Shown here: positions 12,074 through 22,735 of the stretch, piece by piece
How the letters are laid out: the number at the start of each line of letters is the position of its first letter
Position numbering within the stretch: the first letter of the stretch is position 1
NCBI GenBank assembly: GCA_944548615.1
Contig: OX155976.1
Coordinates: 908,596-972,595 of the forward strand
Direction: 5' to 3'
Length of the DNA stretch: 64,000 bases
DNA from: Micropterix aruncella
Taxonomy: Eukaryota; Arthropoda; Insecta; Lepidoptera; Micropterigidae
Translations under genes and position numbers: made by a program
Notes under the pieces: generated by a model
What the model saw: the letters and a program-made list of their open reading frames with translations, nothing else
Told to the model about the DNA's origin: nothing
The model's database searches: none

Positions 12074-12845
12074 CACAAATAAGGTGGCTTTCTATTGGCA
12101 AAAGAATTTTCAAAATCTTTTCATTAGATACAGAGATTACTTCCTACAACGTCACAAACTTTACCTCTTTATAATTGGATTCTGGAGGTTGCTTCGGTCT
12201 CTAAGCAGTATAAATTCCCTGAAAGTCTCGGATGCACAGCCCTCCGTCCAGATATAACTCTTTACTCTCTATCTCGGAAGGTGGCTCTTATTGTAGAATT
12301 AACTGTTCCATGGGAATCAAATATCCCAAAAGACCACGAGTACAAATTAAATAAATACCATGATCTTGCAAATGCCGTAACCCGGAACGGCTTCACTGTT
12401 CACCTTCACGCGGTGGAAGTTGGCGCTCGTGGCCTGCCAGCTAAATCTCTATTTCACCTCTTTAAAGATCTTGGCCTTTCCAGAAAAATAATCAACTCTT
12501 TCTTAGAAAAATTATCTAAAACTGCGATTTGCGCATCTCAAATTCTATGGCTTCGAAGGGGGAGTGAATGGGTGGCAAGGTGAACGCTCACATGTGGCAA
12601 GACAGCTGTCCTAAACCTACCACAGCCGGTTCGTAAGTCCGGAATCCACTGCTCACCCCCCAGAAGTGTAAAAAATAGTATTATGATGGGCCCGACTCCG
12701 GTCGGTGAATTCCATGGCAGCTCCGTTTGTATTTATTTATACACACAAATAAGGTGGCTTTCTATTGGCAAAAGAATTTTCAAAATCTTTTCATTAGATA
12801 CAGAGATTACTTCCTACAACGTCACAAACTTTACCTCTTTATAAT
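12074..12845. repeat. 102-bp direct repeats flanking an insertion
   Basis: 12074-12175 and 12744-12845 are identical 102-bp segments of the Helitron body, either side of a retroelement fragment. They behave like an unusually long target-site duplication. Confidence 0.9.
12176..12583 (+). pseudogene. C-terminal fragment of a reverse-transcriptase-type polyprotein
   Basis: An open frame starts exactly at the insertion boundary (WILEVASVSKQ) and runs 135 codons to a stop. It contains RPDITLY and, 13 residues on, VELTVPWE, a PD...E-x-T spacing like a PD-(D/E)XK nuclease fold. Similar segments lie C-terminal to reverse transcriptases in several animal elements (recalled, not searched). The following 160 bases are 3' UTR ending in ATTTATTTATAC. 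The N-terminal part is absent, so the copy is dead. Related fragments occur inside both arms at 47440-47600 and 57548-57720. Confidence 0.6.
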
Positions 12846-12857
12846 ATTAGTATAGAT

Positions 12858-13752
12858 ATTATACTAATATTATACTCATCCCACAGAAGAATTGTTGGAA
12901 AAAGGGAATGGCCAGTTTAATCTTTTACCGCCAAAAGTTTAATCTTTTTACGACCAAACGTCATAAAATTGTTGCAGCCAATGGACCAGTCTGTCATAGA
13001 AGCAACTTTTAAGGAAACTTTTGGTAGACGGCGAAGACTAAGAAGGTGTGTTGGCTGACCACAAAAAAATAAATTTTAAAGATTGACTTTAATGTCGAAG
13101 TTGAAGCAGACACGGGATTATAAACTGTTTCCTTTAAAAATAGCTTTTCTCTCCCATTTTCAACATGCATATATATTTGTTATATATTTTATATATTTTA
13201 TAACAAGATTCCATTGTGCGTCAGGGGTCTTGGAGACGTTCAATTTAAGAGCAAGGTCCAGGATATACTTATTAAGAACCCAATTTATTCTGTTAAGGAC
13301 TTTGAGAGTATTGATTTTCCTAATCTTCTATAATTATTTATATTACAATCTTTTCTTATTTTTGATTTTTTTTTTAAATTTTATAACTTTGATTATTTAC
13401 ATTACTATTTACATTACAAGCATTGATTATCAAAGATGGATTATAATATAAAAAAATATATTGACCATTTCTATTGCGACATTGTTATTGATTTAACTTT
13501 ATATTTTTTATAATCTTAATTTTACTGTTTTATAACCGACTCTTCGTTTTTATACTTTGACTATCTGCAGTATTTAAACAGTTCCAATTATTTTAAAAAG
13601 ATCTTAAATCTTTATTTTAAATTGAAATATTAATTGTTTTACAATTAAAAAATAATGGTCGATATTTAAAAAAAATATTATACCACATAAGTTATAATAC
13701 CAGTTACGCAACTTGACTATACCAAGAGTAGGGATTCCTACCAGCTGGCTTA
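12858..13752. other. AT-rich unassigned interval
   Basis: A 122-codon frame at 13083-13451 becomes a low-complexity hydrophobic Phe/Ile/Leu/Tyr run from T-rich DNA; I do not regard it as a gene. Confidence 0.4.
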
Positions 13753-13756
13753 TTAA

Positions 13757-14061
13757 CCCTTGGAGTAAATGGGTATTTTCATGGATGCATCTGTCTCTTT
13801 TGCAGGATTTTCGGCGACATCGACTTAAAGTACTATAACTACGCAACTACTACACCAATCATAAAAAGAACAACTGCACAATGATTGCATTGAAATTTCG
13901 AATATAGAATATTGAAATATCATTTTGTAAAACAATTAGATAATTATGAATAAATATGAGAACGTCAAAGAAGTGAAAAAAACGCGGAACCAGATCTGGT
14001 CGTATCATACTCAACGGATAATTGTTTTAGAACCAGATTTGGTCGTATCATACTCAACGGG
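13757..14061. mobile_element. 305-bp TTAA-flanked piggyBac-like MITE
   Basis: TTAA at 13753-13756 and 14062-14065 flanks a 305-bp element with CCC/GGG ends: CCCTTGGAGTAAATGGG on the left and the complement of CCCGTTGAGTATGATACG on the right. The right end has a 31-bp direct repeat (units at 13987 and 14030, offset 43). The middle (ATAAAAAGAACAACTG, AAAACAATTAGATAAT) matches the outer end of the large arms at 41768 and 62309, which suggests an internally deleted relative. No transposase. Confidence 0.85.
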
Positions 14062-14096
14062 TTAAAATAAATAAAAAAATAAATAAAAAATTAATT

Positions 14097-14475
14097 TAAA
14101 AAGTCCCTATTTTCTGAAAAAAAAACAATTATCAAAATATTTGGTGATCCGAATGAAGTTCTACTGTACTTAATTATCTAAGAAGTAACTAGTTATTCCT
14201 TTTCTCTCTTCTTCCTCCACCGATTTCCTCTTCTCTGGCTTTCTTAGTTTTAAATATAGTAGTTTGATTTTTATGCAGACTAACTTGCTAATCTATATTT
14301 CCACAACGAGCGCATGAACTTTGATTAGGTTAGTTGTAAGATAAGGCCATGTGAAAAAAAGATCGCCTTTTCTGTGTCTCACATTCAAGTGCAAATAATG
14401 ACTGTATTATTATTATTACTTTTTTATAATAATATAATAATACGAGACATATTTGATCAATGTTAATGATTTAGA
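14097..14475 (-). repeat. right arm of the 370-bp inverted repeat
   Basis: Complement of 11507-11880, from AAAAAGTCCCTATTTTCTG to TGATCAATGTTAATGATT. It begins 32 bp after the TTAA of the neighbouring MITE. Confidence 0.9.
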
Positions 14476-16970
14476 ACTGATTTTATAGCACAGTAACAAG
14501 CATTAGCTATTTTTTTTTATTTTAGGGAGGCCTTTCTATTAATAAAAAATATGCATACAAAACTAAAAAATATGAATAACTTACATAAATCCAATATTTG
14601 TCATGCACTTTATCCCACAGAAATTATCAACCACTTTTTTACGATGTACTATTTTGTTACAGGCTTGTTTTTCATAATTCAAGAAATATATGTTACACTA
14701 ACGCTTTTAAGTTTCGCGCGCTTTTTCCCTAAGCGCGGGAAAAATCCAACCGCGGCACGTCTGCCATCTACCGGATGCAACGACGAACTGCCCTCCTAGA
14801 GTAATGACGGCGATAGGGATGGAACTTAGGCGGTAAAACATCGACAATTCAATATAACAAGCCGTATTCACAGTCGCCCCTTAATGAGTCACTCAACCCG
14901 AGTGTGCCCTAACTTGGCCGATTAATGTTGAGAAACCAAACGTAATTAGGCACTTAAATGCGCCCTTAACCCTGGAATGCTAAACAATGGTTAAAATTAC
15001 GAGCAAAATTTGTTTTTGTTTCGTTCTCCCCCCCCCCCCCTCCCCCCTTCCCTTTAGGTGCGATAATGGGCACGACCAACCAGTATCGTGCTTTACTTGG
15101 GCCGCCTCGTTACTTAAACCCGAATCTATAGTCGAGTGCTTAAGCATTGCTTTAGCACTGGCTAATAATTAAGTATCGATTGTATTCTATAGACAGGTGA
15201 CTTCCCCAAGCAATGCTTAAACATTCGGGATTCACTACGTTTTGTCTGGCAATACACGCAAAAGTATTAGCCACAAAAAGTGGAAGGTTTCTTAATCATA
15301 AAAAGCTTCTACATAAATGACTAAACTTTTATATTTCGTGCAAAAATGCTATTGTTTCATTGTTCTTGTTTTTGTTCGTTTATTGCTTTCGTTTCTTTCA
15401 AAATATTGCCTAAATCCCGCATTATATACACATGGCCATCCATTTAAAAAAATGACCGTTGCCTGCCGTTTTGTTTGACGTTTCACGTTTCGCGATGCTT
15501 GGCCGGATATCTGTTGCCGTTGTTTCTCTTTTATTTTCCTTTTTGCTACTTTTTAGACCTCTCCCTTTTGATTCCCGGCCTTTCACTTTTTTACTATTGG
15601 ATCTATTGTTTTTTGGAAGTTATGACGAATTGACCTGTCTTCAGACCTATTTCGATATGGCGGAGAAAATACGTAAACAGCCTTACTCCACCATCGAGAA
15701 AGATTTGGCAACAAGTTTCTATACACGAAAGTAGATTTTGAAAATCTACATTGTTTTTAAACGATTGCTCATCGTATTGATTTAGCAAAGAAATCGCGGG
15801 TCAGTATAAAGTTTTACGTCGCGGTTGGGCAGCAAACGTTGTCCAAATTTGCTGTCAAGTCATCCGACATAATCATCCGTTGAATTTCGTTAAATCTTTC
15901 TAAAAATCGCTCATTTTGAAAAACAAATGCAGAGAGGTTATGACGGGCAGTTATAGAGGTATTGAAGTTTATAGAGGTAGTCAAATAAAGTCGTTAAAAT
16001 GTCGGCTAATATTTCCAAACCGGAATATTTCCAAACCGGAATCAAAAGCGGAAGGTCTATAAAAACACGAAAGAAGACTAGAAAAACGCAAAAGTGCGCC
16101 AAACGAGAACCTTGTGTTCTATTTGACATTTCTGAGCAATGCTCAAGTATCGCTAATGCGGTATTTGGCTTGAGCCGATGCTTAAGCATTGAATATAGCA
16201 GAACGAATATATTATACAATGAAAACAGGTACTCAGACGTTGTTAGTATTTGCCGCGCTTTTTGTATGTACATATGTTGTCAATTTAGCTCAAACTAATA
16301 TTTCCCCGTCCATCAATAGAAGAATGACAACGGTCAAAAGGCCAATTTGCACTGAGCATCGCTGTAAGTTCTGCGTTGACGACTTGTAAATTTCCAAATT
16401 TGGCAAAAATATGTTAGTAATAATTTGGCAAAAATATTTTGTATGTAATTTAATAATGTATAATGACTAATTGTATTAATTAAAGTTCAAATTTGTATCC
16501 AGAAGTATTTTTATTACAATTAAATTTAACTATGATACATTTTACGATTGTTCAGTTTCAATTTAACTTTTGAACAGAATAGCTTTTGTTCCTTAAATTT
16601 TGCACTTCCATATATTTTTGGATTCACAGACAATACTTGAGTGTCAAGGGAGTGAAAATAGCTGACATTTCTTAATTTTCCAACTGTCAACTTAAAATGT
16701 GGCCTCAAGCTCACTTTGTCGAGTGCAAGTTGGGTATTTCGCTAACTCCTCAGGTTTTTTGTTTAATTAAATCCACGATTTCGTTAACAATATGGCTTAT
16801 AATGATTTAGCCGATTTTACAGGCTTTAATTTTGAAGATTAAACACAATCCACATGATTATTACGTGGCCAATGTACCGCGCCGTTACGTGAGAAATAAC
16901 AGTAATTTCCATTGATAATTCAAGCATTTAACACTCTCATTGATATGGGGACCCTCGAGCAACATCAGTC
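14476..16970. other. unassigned interval with a poly-C run
   Basis: There is a C-run near 15030-15050. Overlapping frames at 15459-15734 and 15938-16298 have no domain I recognise and no splice pattern. Phrases around TGCTTAAGCATTG recur at 15137, 15211 and 16178, so part of this may be an unnamed dispersed repeat. Confidence 0.4.
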
Positions 16971-17394
16971 ACAGACAGCTGACGCGCAGCGTTTTTCCAA
17001 CCCCACACCCAATTACCCTCCAAGCTCAACCCCTCCAATCCCCCCTTCAAACCTTCATTCCAATCCACTCCCCTCCAGCCCCCATTACACTCCCCCCATC
17101 CTCTACCCCTCCTTCACCCCCCCTTCCCCCTCCCATTCCCCTCCACCTTACCATACTTTTTTCAACCATCTCCCAGTTTCATAACACCCCCTAAGCTCCC
17201 ACCCACAACCACCCCCTCCCATTCATCACACCCTGTACCCCTCCCCCCATAACCCCCTACCCCCAAACCCCCAACACAACGCTACTCCTCAATGCAACCC
17301 GCCGCAACACCACCCCTTTCCCAATGCCCCAAAACCTCCCCCCCCCCCCCCCCCCAACGCCACTCCTGCAAAACCTAAACATTTAGGTATCTAC
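16971..17394. repeat. C-rich low-complexity DNA of family C
   Basis: Mostly CCC-, CCT- and CCA-rich sequence with a C-run at 17339-17355. The proline/serine-rich frames here are products of base composition. Comparable blocks precede the family C bodies at 24476 and 37140. Confidence 0.8.
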
Positions 17395-17900
17395 TAAAGC
17401 ACTCTAGATAAGACAGAATAGGTACCCACGAAGAAAAAGAATGTTTTCGACCCCCCACCCCAAATTACCCCCCCCCCCCCCCCCCGGATAGCAAATCTGG
17501 TATTTTAGTAGTCTTTCCGTAGTATTAAAATGGCTATTTGCCATTATGGTTCGTTTTTCGGCTAGCCTCGGGCTGCTCGAGGTTATTATGTAATTAAAAT
17601 GTATGACGGATTCTTTTTGGTCGCTTGTATAAGAGATATTGCAACCAAAATCGAACAACTAGTAGTTTCAACACTACGAAGCATCTTTGTACTGAACTTC
17701 AGGTCTATAAGTCCAATATTTTGAGATTGAAGTATGACAAGCGCGCTGCCTGGTGGACCGATTACAACCACATTTTTTTTTACTCTGAGACAACTTTTGA
17801 ACTCTTGCCATGACTAAATGATGCCTGCATGCCAAATTTCAACTTAATCGGACGAAGCGTTTGGATGCTATCGTGGAGGAATACACAATACTTTTCTTGC
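17395..17900 (+). repeat. repeat family C body, copy 1
   Basis: After a second C-run (17468-17486) comes the body shared with 23935-24475: TTCGTTTTTCGGCTAG, AGAGATATTGCAACCAAAAT, CCTGGTGGACCGATT and ATGCCTGCATGCCAAATTTC. Class unknown; no coding capacity. Confidence 0.75.
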
Positions 17901-18028
17901 CATGAAAGTATAATATTGATTATCTTAAAATTTTCTTTGACTATTATCGATATTTCTCTTGTACTGTGAGTAGGACTATTTCTTGCAATTGAACCGATAG
18001 TACATAGCCTTTTATAAAAAAAAGTATA

Positions 18029-18801
18029 CAGGATGTTCGGCAGACGGTTGTACATACGATTATGACGGACAAGTGAGGCCCTCACCTACATGCTTGGCCC
18101 CAAAAATTTAACCTAGGCCTCACAATTTTTTTTTTATGATTTTTTTTGTAATATGGCGAAATATTTCATTTCCATGGCTTTAAACTCCATTAACTTCATT
18201 TAAAACTGATAAAATAGTCAACATTTTTTTTATTCGTATCTAAATTAGTAGCAGATTAATAATGAAAAAAAAATTGGCTCAGATAATCACCATTAAAAAA
18301 AATAGCCCTAAAGTACAAAAACACTTTAAAAATAATCTTAAATGTCAATTTCTCATTGCATTAAAAAAAAAAAAAGAAGAGGTAGAGCACTTCAAATTTA
18401 ATCAAAACATCTCTAGGTTATGCCCTTTCTATTGGTATGCAATTTACGTATTTTGTTTCAAAATAACAGGAGGTATTGATCATTTCACCAAAACTGACGT
18501 AAATTGCTGAAAAAAAAACAGGGCTATTTTTTTTTAATGGTGGTTGTCTGAACCAAATTTTTTTTTATTAATTATCTGCTACTAATTTAGATACGAATAA
18601 AAAAAAATGTTGACTGTTTAATCAGTTTTAAATGAAGTTAATGGAGTTTAAAGCCATGGAAATGAAAAATTTCGCCATATTACAAAAAAATAATTTTAAA
18701 AAAATCGTGAGGCCTAGGCTAAATTTTTGGAGCCAAGCATGTAGGTGAGGGCCTCACTTGTCCGTCATAATCGTATGTACAACCGTCTGCCGAACACCCT
18801 G
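18029..18801. mobile_element. foldback element with arms of about 270 bp
   Basis: The left half (from CAGGATGTTCGGCAGACGG) is repeated as its complement in the right half (to CCGTCTGCCGAACACCCTG), around an unpaired centre of roughly 230 bp. TA dinucleotides at 18027-18028 and 18802-18803 suggest a TA target, as in Tc1/mariner elements. No transposase frame; the Lys-rich 82-codon frame at 18262 lies in the centre and is A-run derived. Confidence 0.8.
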
Positions 18802-18803
18802 TA

Positions 18804-19195
18804 TGTGTATGTAACGAAGGTATGAATATACTCGCAACAATATAAAATACGGTAGTCCACAGTTTATAACTTATAGGAATGAATATATAACTATGATTAT
18901 AACTGACAAGCGAAGTAGACAAGCAACCGACCAACCGATCAACCGACGAAACAAGCCTATGTCCAACCATCTTCAACCTCTAAACTTAAAAGGCCGAAAA
19001 TACACGGATTTTAATTTTTACATACTCTTAAAAGACGAGATTACTCGTATATCATGAAAAAATCCTCTTTAGTAATTTTAACCCAGGAAAACTTAGTTGG
19101 GTCTAGTTAGTTACAAAAGTGGCCACAAGAGAGCTCAAGAATGCTACTTTGGTTTGTTCCACACTTACGAAATTGAAGACTATCGCGGTTGTTTG
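18804..19195. other. unassigned interval
   Basis: The last bases (GACTATCGCGGTTGTTTGGC) are the left edge of foldback family F, interrupted by the retrotransposon. Nothing recognised in the rest. Confidence 0.4.
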
Positions 19196-21808
19196 GCATT
19201 ATTAATAGTAGTAGTAGTAGTAGTAGATGGAGTGGGGGGCTTGTTTCCAGCCCTTGATGTCACCTAGATCTGTAAGGTCTTTTGTAACTACCCACTGTGT
19301 GTTTAGGTCAATTGTCAGCTAGTAGCCCGGTACTTCTTACCAGACTAAGTAGGTCACTGACCTTCAAGTTGGGCAGATCGCTGGGTTCGAGAAAGGCTCG
19401 TCCCAGTAAACTGTGTCTTTTGGCGGCGAGCCCTGGACAGCGGCCAACAATGTGTATGCTGTCTTCAGGTTCCTCGCCACATATTCGGCAATCCTTGCTC
19501 TCAGTCAAGCCAAGGTTGAATAGATGAGCTCTAAGGGTCGTGTGTCCGGTGAGGAGACCGATAGTGGTTCTAAGGTTCTTCTTGCTCATGTCAAGTAGGG
19601 CCTTGGTTTTCTTCTGTGGTGGTTGCTCCATCATGGCTTTTGCCTGGCGACATCCCTGACTCTGTTTCCAGGAAGCCCGATGTTCCTGCTCCAAGCAGTC
19701 CCTGATGATTTTCTTACCTGTAGCGAAGGGGACCCCTACAGCTGGCTCCACTGGGCAATCCAGTGTGCCCAGTTTTGCCAGTCTATCGGCCTCTTCGTTT
19801 CCGGGTATGCCTTGGTGACCCGGTATCCATATTAGGGTGATTTTGTTGGATTTTCCCAATTTGTTGAGCTCCTGCATGCAGTCCCAGACCACAGAAGATT
19901 CTGTGGTGGCTTTAGCCAGAGCGTCCAGTGCTGCTCTGCTGTCAGAGCAGATGAGGATTTGTCTGTTTTTTACCTCAAGTCGACTTTGTAGTTTTATGCA
20001 TTCCAATATGGCAAGTACCTCGGCTTGGAAAACCGTAGCGTATTGTCCAAGGGGGATGCTGATTCTGTGGTTGGTTTTGGGTCCGTACACGCCTGCCCCA
20101 AAACGTCCATTTGTTCCTGAGCCGTCGGTGAACCAGGCGTCTGCGTTGTGGCTTTGAAGCCACTGCGGATTTTTCCATTCTTCCCTGGTGGGGATTAGGA
20201 TTTTATAGGATTTCTCTACCGAAATTTTTTTCCGTAGTCGATCCTGGGTCAGAGTGAATGGGCTTTTGTGGAGGAGGTTTAGCTCAGGATGATTGTGCCC
20301 TCCACGCTTCCACTCGCCCAAACACTTCAGTCTGTATGCTGTAAGTCTGGCGGAGTGGATGATGAGCTTGTCCAGAGGCGGGCAGCAGAGTGCCACCTCT
20401 AATCCCGCTGTTGGGGTGGTCTTCATGACGCCAGTTGCAGCCCTCAGGTAGTTACCTTGAAGGCTTTTAAGCATTTTTACTGTCTCAAGCTTTTTCACCC
20501 TGGACCACCAGACTATTGCAGCATAGGTTAGTCTAGGCAGCAGTACTGCCCTGTAGAGCCATAAGGCGACCCTGGGTTTGAACCCCCAGGTTTTTCCCAT
20601 GACTCTTTTGCACGTCCACAACGAGGCATAGAAGGTTGTTCTCTTGCGCTCGAGGTGGTGCTTCCAAGTGAGCTTTGGGTCTAGATAGACTCCAAGGTAT
20701 TTAACTACTGTAGCGTATTCTATCTCCTTATCCCAGAGCTTGAGACACTCAACGGGTTCGGGTTTGTATTTTTTGGTGAAAATCATGGCCTTAGTCTTGC
20801 TTGGATTAGCGGATAGACCTCTGGCCTGGCACCAGTCTTGGGTGGTCTTAAGTGCTTTGTCCATGAGCTCCTTAAGTATTGATAGGAAGTTTCCTCTGAC
20901 TACTATGGCCACGTCATCAGCGTAGCCGTAGACAGAGAGGCCTAGGTTTTGTAGATCTATTAGGAGTTCGTCTACAACGATGCTCCACAAGAGGGGGGAG
21001 ATGACTCCACCCTGTGGACAGCCCTTAGCAGGGATTCCCGTGATGGAGGTGTCGCCTTGATAGACGGTCAGATTCCTATTTGATAGCATACTCAATGTCC
21101 AGTCAATAATGGTCTCTGGTATTCCTCGTCTGTGCATAGCGTTTTTTATAGTTGCATATGATGTGGTGTCAAATGCTCCTTCGATGTCCAGGAATACTCC
21201 CAGAGCGTAACCTTTCGCCGCTAACTGTGTCTCTATTGTGCTCACCAGGTGATGTAGGGCAGTGTCCGTAGATCTGCCCTCCCTATAGGCATACTGAGCA
21301 TCCGCAAGCGGTTGAAGAGCTAGGTGGTTGTTTTTCAAGTAGCCGTCAACTAGTCTCTCCAGTGATTTCAGGAGAAAGGAGGTGAGGCTAATGGGTCTGT
21401 AGTCTTTGGCAAAGATGTGGCCGTTCCTGCCTGCCTTTGGAATGAACGTGACTCTTGCGCTGCTCCAGGCATGAGGGACGTGTCTGAGGGCTATGCTCGC
21501 TCTGAGTACCTTTGTTAGAGGGCCCAGCAGCTGGCTTAACCCTTTTTGTAGTAGGACTGGGTATATTCCATCCGGTCCAGGTGATTTGTAGGGGTCGAAG
21601 GTGCTCACGGCCCATTCTACTGCTTTTGGATTAACTATCTTGGCTGCAAGGGCCCACTCCCTGGGCTTGTGGAGCCTCTTGGAGTTCTCCCCTGCGGCAC
21701 TTGGGTGTGAGGATTCCTGGAAGCCCGGAAAGTGTGTTTCCATTAAGAGCTTCAAGGTTTCCTTGGTGTCGCTTGTGTGTCCCCCATCTGGTCGTTGCAT
21801 TATTAATA
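19196..21808. repeat. 12-bp target-site duplication
   Basis: GCATTATTAATA at 19196-19207 and 21797-21808 directly flanks the minus-strand retrotransposon and defines both ends. Confidence 0.92.
19208..21796 (-). mobile_element. 5'-truncated RNase H-bearing non-LTR retrotransposon, copy 2
   Basis: It runs from 21796 (5' side) to a (CTA)n tail at 19208 and has a 12-bp target duplication. It lacks any ORF1 and endonuclease domain. The reverse transcriptase plus RNase H plus CCHC order places it in the I/LOA/R1 group of non-LTR elements; I cannot choose the clade by eye. It interrupts a family F foldback element. Confidence 0.92.
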
Positions 21809-21908
21809 AAATACAAACGAATTTACTGTGTGAAACCAGCGATATATGAGCCTTAGATATGCCATTAGATACAAATAAGTTGCTCCATACCCTGTGCTCG
21901 TAAAACAT
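19308..21908 (-). CDS. reverse transcriptase/RNase H polyprotein, 5'-truncated, frame intact
   Basis: The 866-codon frame copies element RNA into DNA at the insertion site. The first 37 residues come from flanking DNA; element sequence starts near QRPDGGHTSD. Reverse transcriptase motifs are SPGPDGIYP (about 109-117), FLDIEGAFD (239-247), PQGGVISPLLW (298-308) and YADD (329-332). RNase H shows D595 (TDGSG), E630 (QAE), D656 (SDSR) and D708 (EEAD), the full D-E-D-D set. A CX2CX8HX4C motif uses C807, C810, H819 and C824. The endonuclease needed for target cutting is missing, so this copy is unlikely to move by itself, although its frame has no stop. Near identity to the fragment at 6582 indicates recent activity in the genome. 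Confidence 0.93.
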   Translation of the reverse strand: MFYEHRVWSNLFVSNGISKAHISLVSHSKFVCILLIMQRPDGGHTSDTKETLKLLMETHFPGFQESSHPSAAGENSKRLHKPREWALAAKIVNPKAVEWAVSTFDPYKSPGPDGIYPVLLQKGLSQLLGPLTKVLRASIALRHVPHAWSSARVTFIPKAGRNGHIFAKDYRPISLTSFLLKSLERLVDGYLKNNHLALQPLADAQYAYREGRSTDTALHHLVSTIETQLAAKGYALGVFLDIEGAFDTTSYATIKNAMHRRGIPETIIDWTLSMLSNRNLTVYQGDTSITGIPAKGCPQGGVISPLLWSIVVDELLIDLQNLGLSVYGYADDVAIVVRGNFLSILKELMDKALKTTQDWCQARGLSANPSKTKAMIFTKKYKPEPVECLKLWDKEIEYATVVKYLGVYLDPKLTWKHHLERKRTTFYASLWTCKRVMGKTWGFKPRVALWLYRAVLLPRLTYAAIVWWSRVKKLETVKMLKSLQGNYLRAATGVMKTTPTAGLEVALCCPPLDKLIIHSARLTAYRLKCLGEWKRGGHNHPELNLLHKSPFTLTQDRLRKKISVEKSYKILIPTREEWKNPQWLQSHNADAWFTDGSGTNGRFGAGVYGPKTNHRISIPLGQYATVFQAEVLAILECIKLQSRLEVKNRQILICSDSRAALDALAKATTESSVVWDCMQELNKLGKSNKITLIWIPGHQGIPGNEEADRLAKLGTLDCPVEPAVGVPFATGKKIIRDCLEQEHRASWKQSQGCRQAKAMMEQPPQKKTKALLDMSKKNLRTTIGLLTGHTTLRAHLFNLGLTESKDCRICGEEPEDSIHIVGRCPGLAAKRHSLLGRAFLEPSDLPNLKVSDLLSLVRSTGLLADN

Positions 21909-22265
21909 GTGACAGAGAGAGCAAAAAATTGAACAGTGTGCAAGATAATATCACGCCAATATTCTTCGCGTGAGCGCTCACACCGGAAACGGTCGGCTAA
22001 AACACGAATGTCACGAAATCGACTGAAACCATGATACTGACCGGCTTTCAGTAGTGGTTTTGGAGTGTTCATTTTCGTGCGCGAAATGCCTATCTAGGGC
22101 TCATATATCGATGTTTGAGACTTCTAGTACCCAATATTTCAGCGATGTTCAACCACCGTTGTCCAGGTTAGATTATCTACCCCGGACAAAGGCGTTTGCA
22201 ACATCGTCGAAACTTTGGGTGCTATAAATTTCACGCGGTAAATTCGTTTTTCACTTAACTGGTTT
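21809..22265. mobile_element. foldback family F copy, split by two later insertions
   Basis: The right-hand part of a family F element: ACGAATTTACTGTGTGAAAC at the left and GAAACTTTGGGTGCTATAAA to GCGGTAAATTCGTTTTT at the right. The left edge lies before 19196. Compared with intact copies at 43005-43200, it is interrupted by the retrotransposon and by a 271-bp inverted-repeat element. Confidence 0.7.
21840..22110. mobile_element. 271-bp inverted-repeat element nested in foldback family F
   Basis: CGATATATGAGCCTTAGATA on the left and the complement of CGATATATGAGCCCTAGATA on the right form a 20-bp terminal inverted repeat with one mismatch, extending weakly to 27 bp. No coding capacity. Confidence 0.7.
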
Positions 22266-22735
22266 TACAGATTTACAAAAAAAAATAGTTAGGGGTTTAA
22301 TCTCGACAATAAAAAACTATCGAATTCGCTTTCACTATTCGGCGTCGCCATTCCCTTCCTCCGAGCCACCCCACCCTTATCGCCGTACTACGTAACATGC
22401 TTTCCCATCCACGCGATTACGGCCCATTCGCCTTCCGCGTAAACACCCCTTTCGCATGACTTGCGAAAACGACTTACGGCCTAGCGAAATACACCTAAAA
22501 CTTGCATTCGGACGACGCAGCGAAAAGGGCGTATGGCGCAGCCCGAACGGGACGCGATTGCATTCGCAGAGTCGCCCGATTTAAGGGGCAAAGCTGTACG
22601 ATATTTAAAATTATATCGGTCTTTTGCGTTTCTTTCCTGTGACCTTCTCTAGCAACCTGCACAGGGGTACGGACACGCGCACACATTTCCGATCGGCTGG
22701 TCTTCTTTTTCTTCTCATTCATCGACAAAGAAGAA
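22266..22735. other. unassigned, relatively GC-rich interval
   Basis: No supportable gene. CG-containing words are frequent between 22330 and 22720. The 77-codon frame on the minus strand has no recognised motif. Confidence 0.4.

Larger units (their letters stand above)
11943..12857 (-). mobile_element. partial Helitron, family H, copy 4, interrupted
   Basis: The 5'-proximal half of family H (through AAACTTTACCTCTTTATAAT and a TATAGAT end) is split by a 568-bp insertion at 12176-12743. The 102 bp next to the insertion point is duplicated on both sides. The CTAG end is missing. Confidence 0.75.

Noticed and set aside
13083..13451. 122-codon hydrophobic frame
   Set aside because: Phe/Ile/Leu/Tyr run from T-rich DNA with no domain or signal.
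15938..16298. Overlapping 99-111-codon frames on both strands
   Set aside because: Overlap each other and show no family resemblance.
16912..17194. Proline/serine-rich frames (also 24486-24713 and 37175-37501)
   Set aside because: C-rich low-complexity DNA of repeat family C; frames exist in several phases at once.
19297..20157. Plus-strand frames within the reverse transcriptase
   Set aside because: Antisense shadows of the 866-codon frame.
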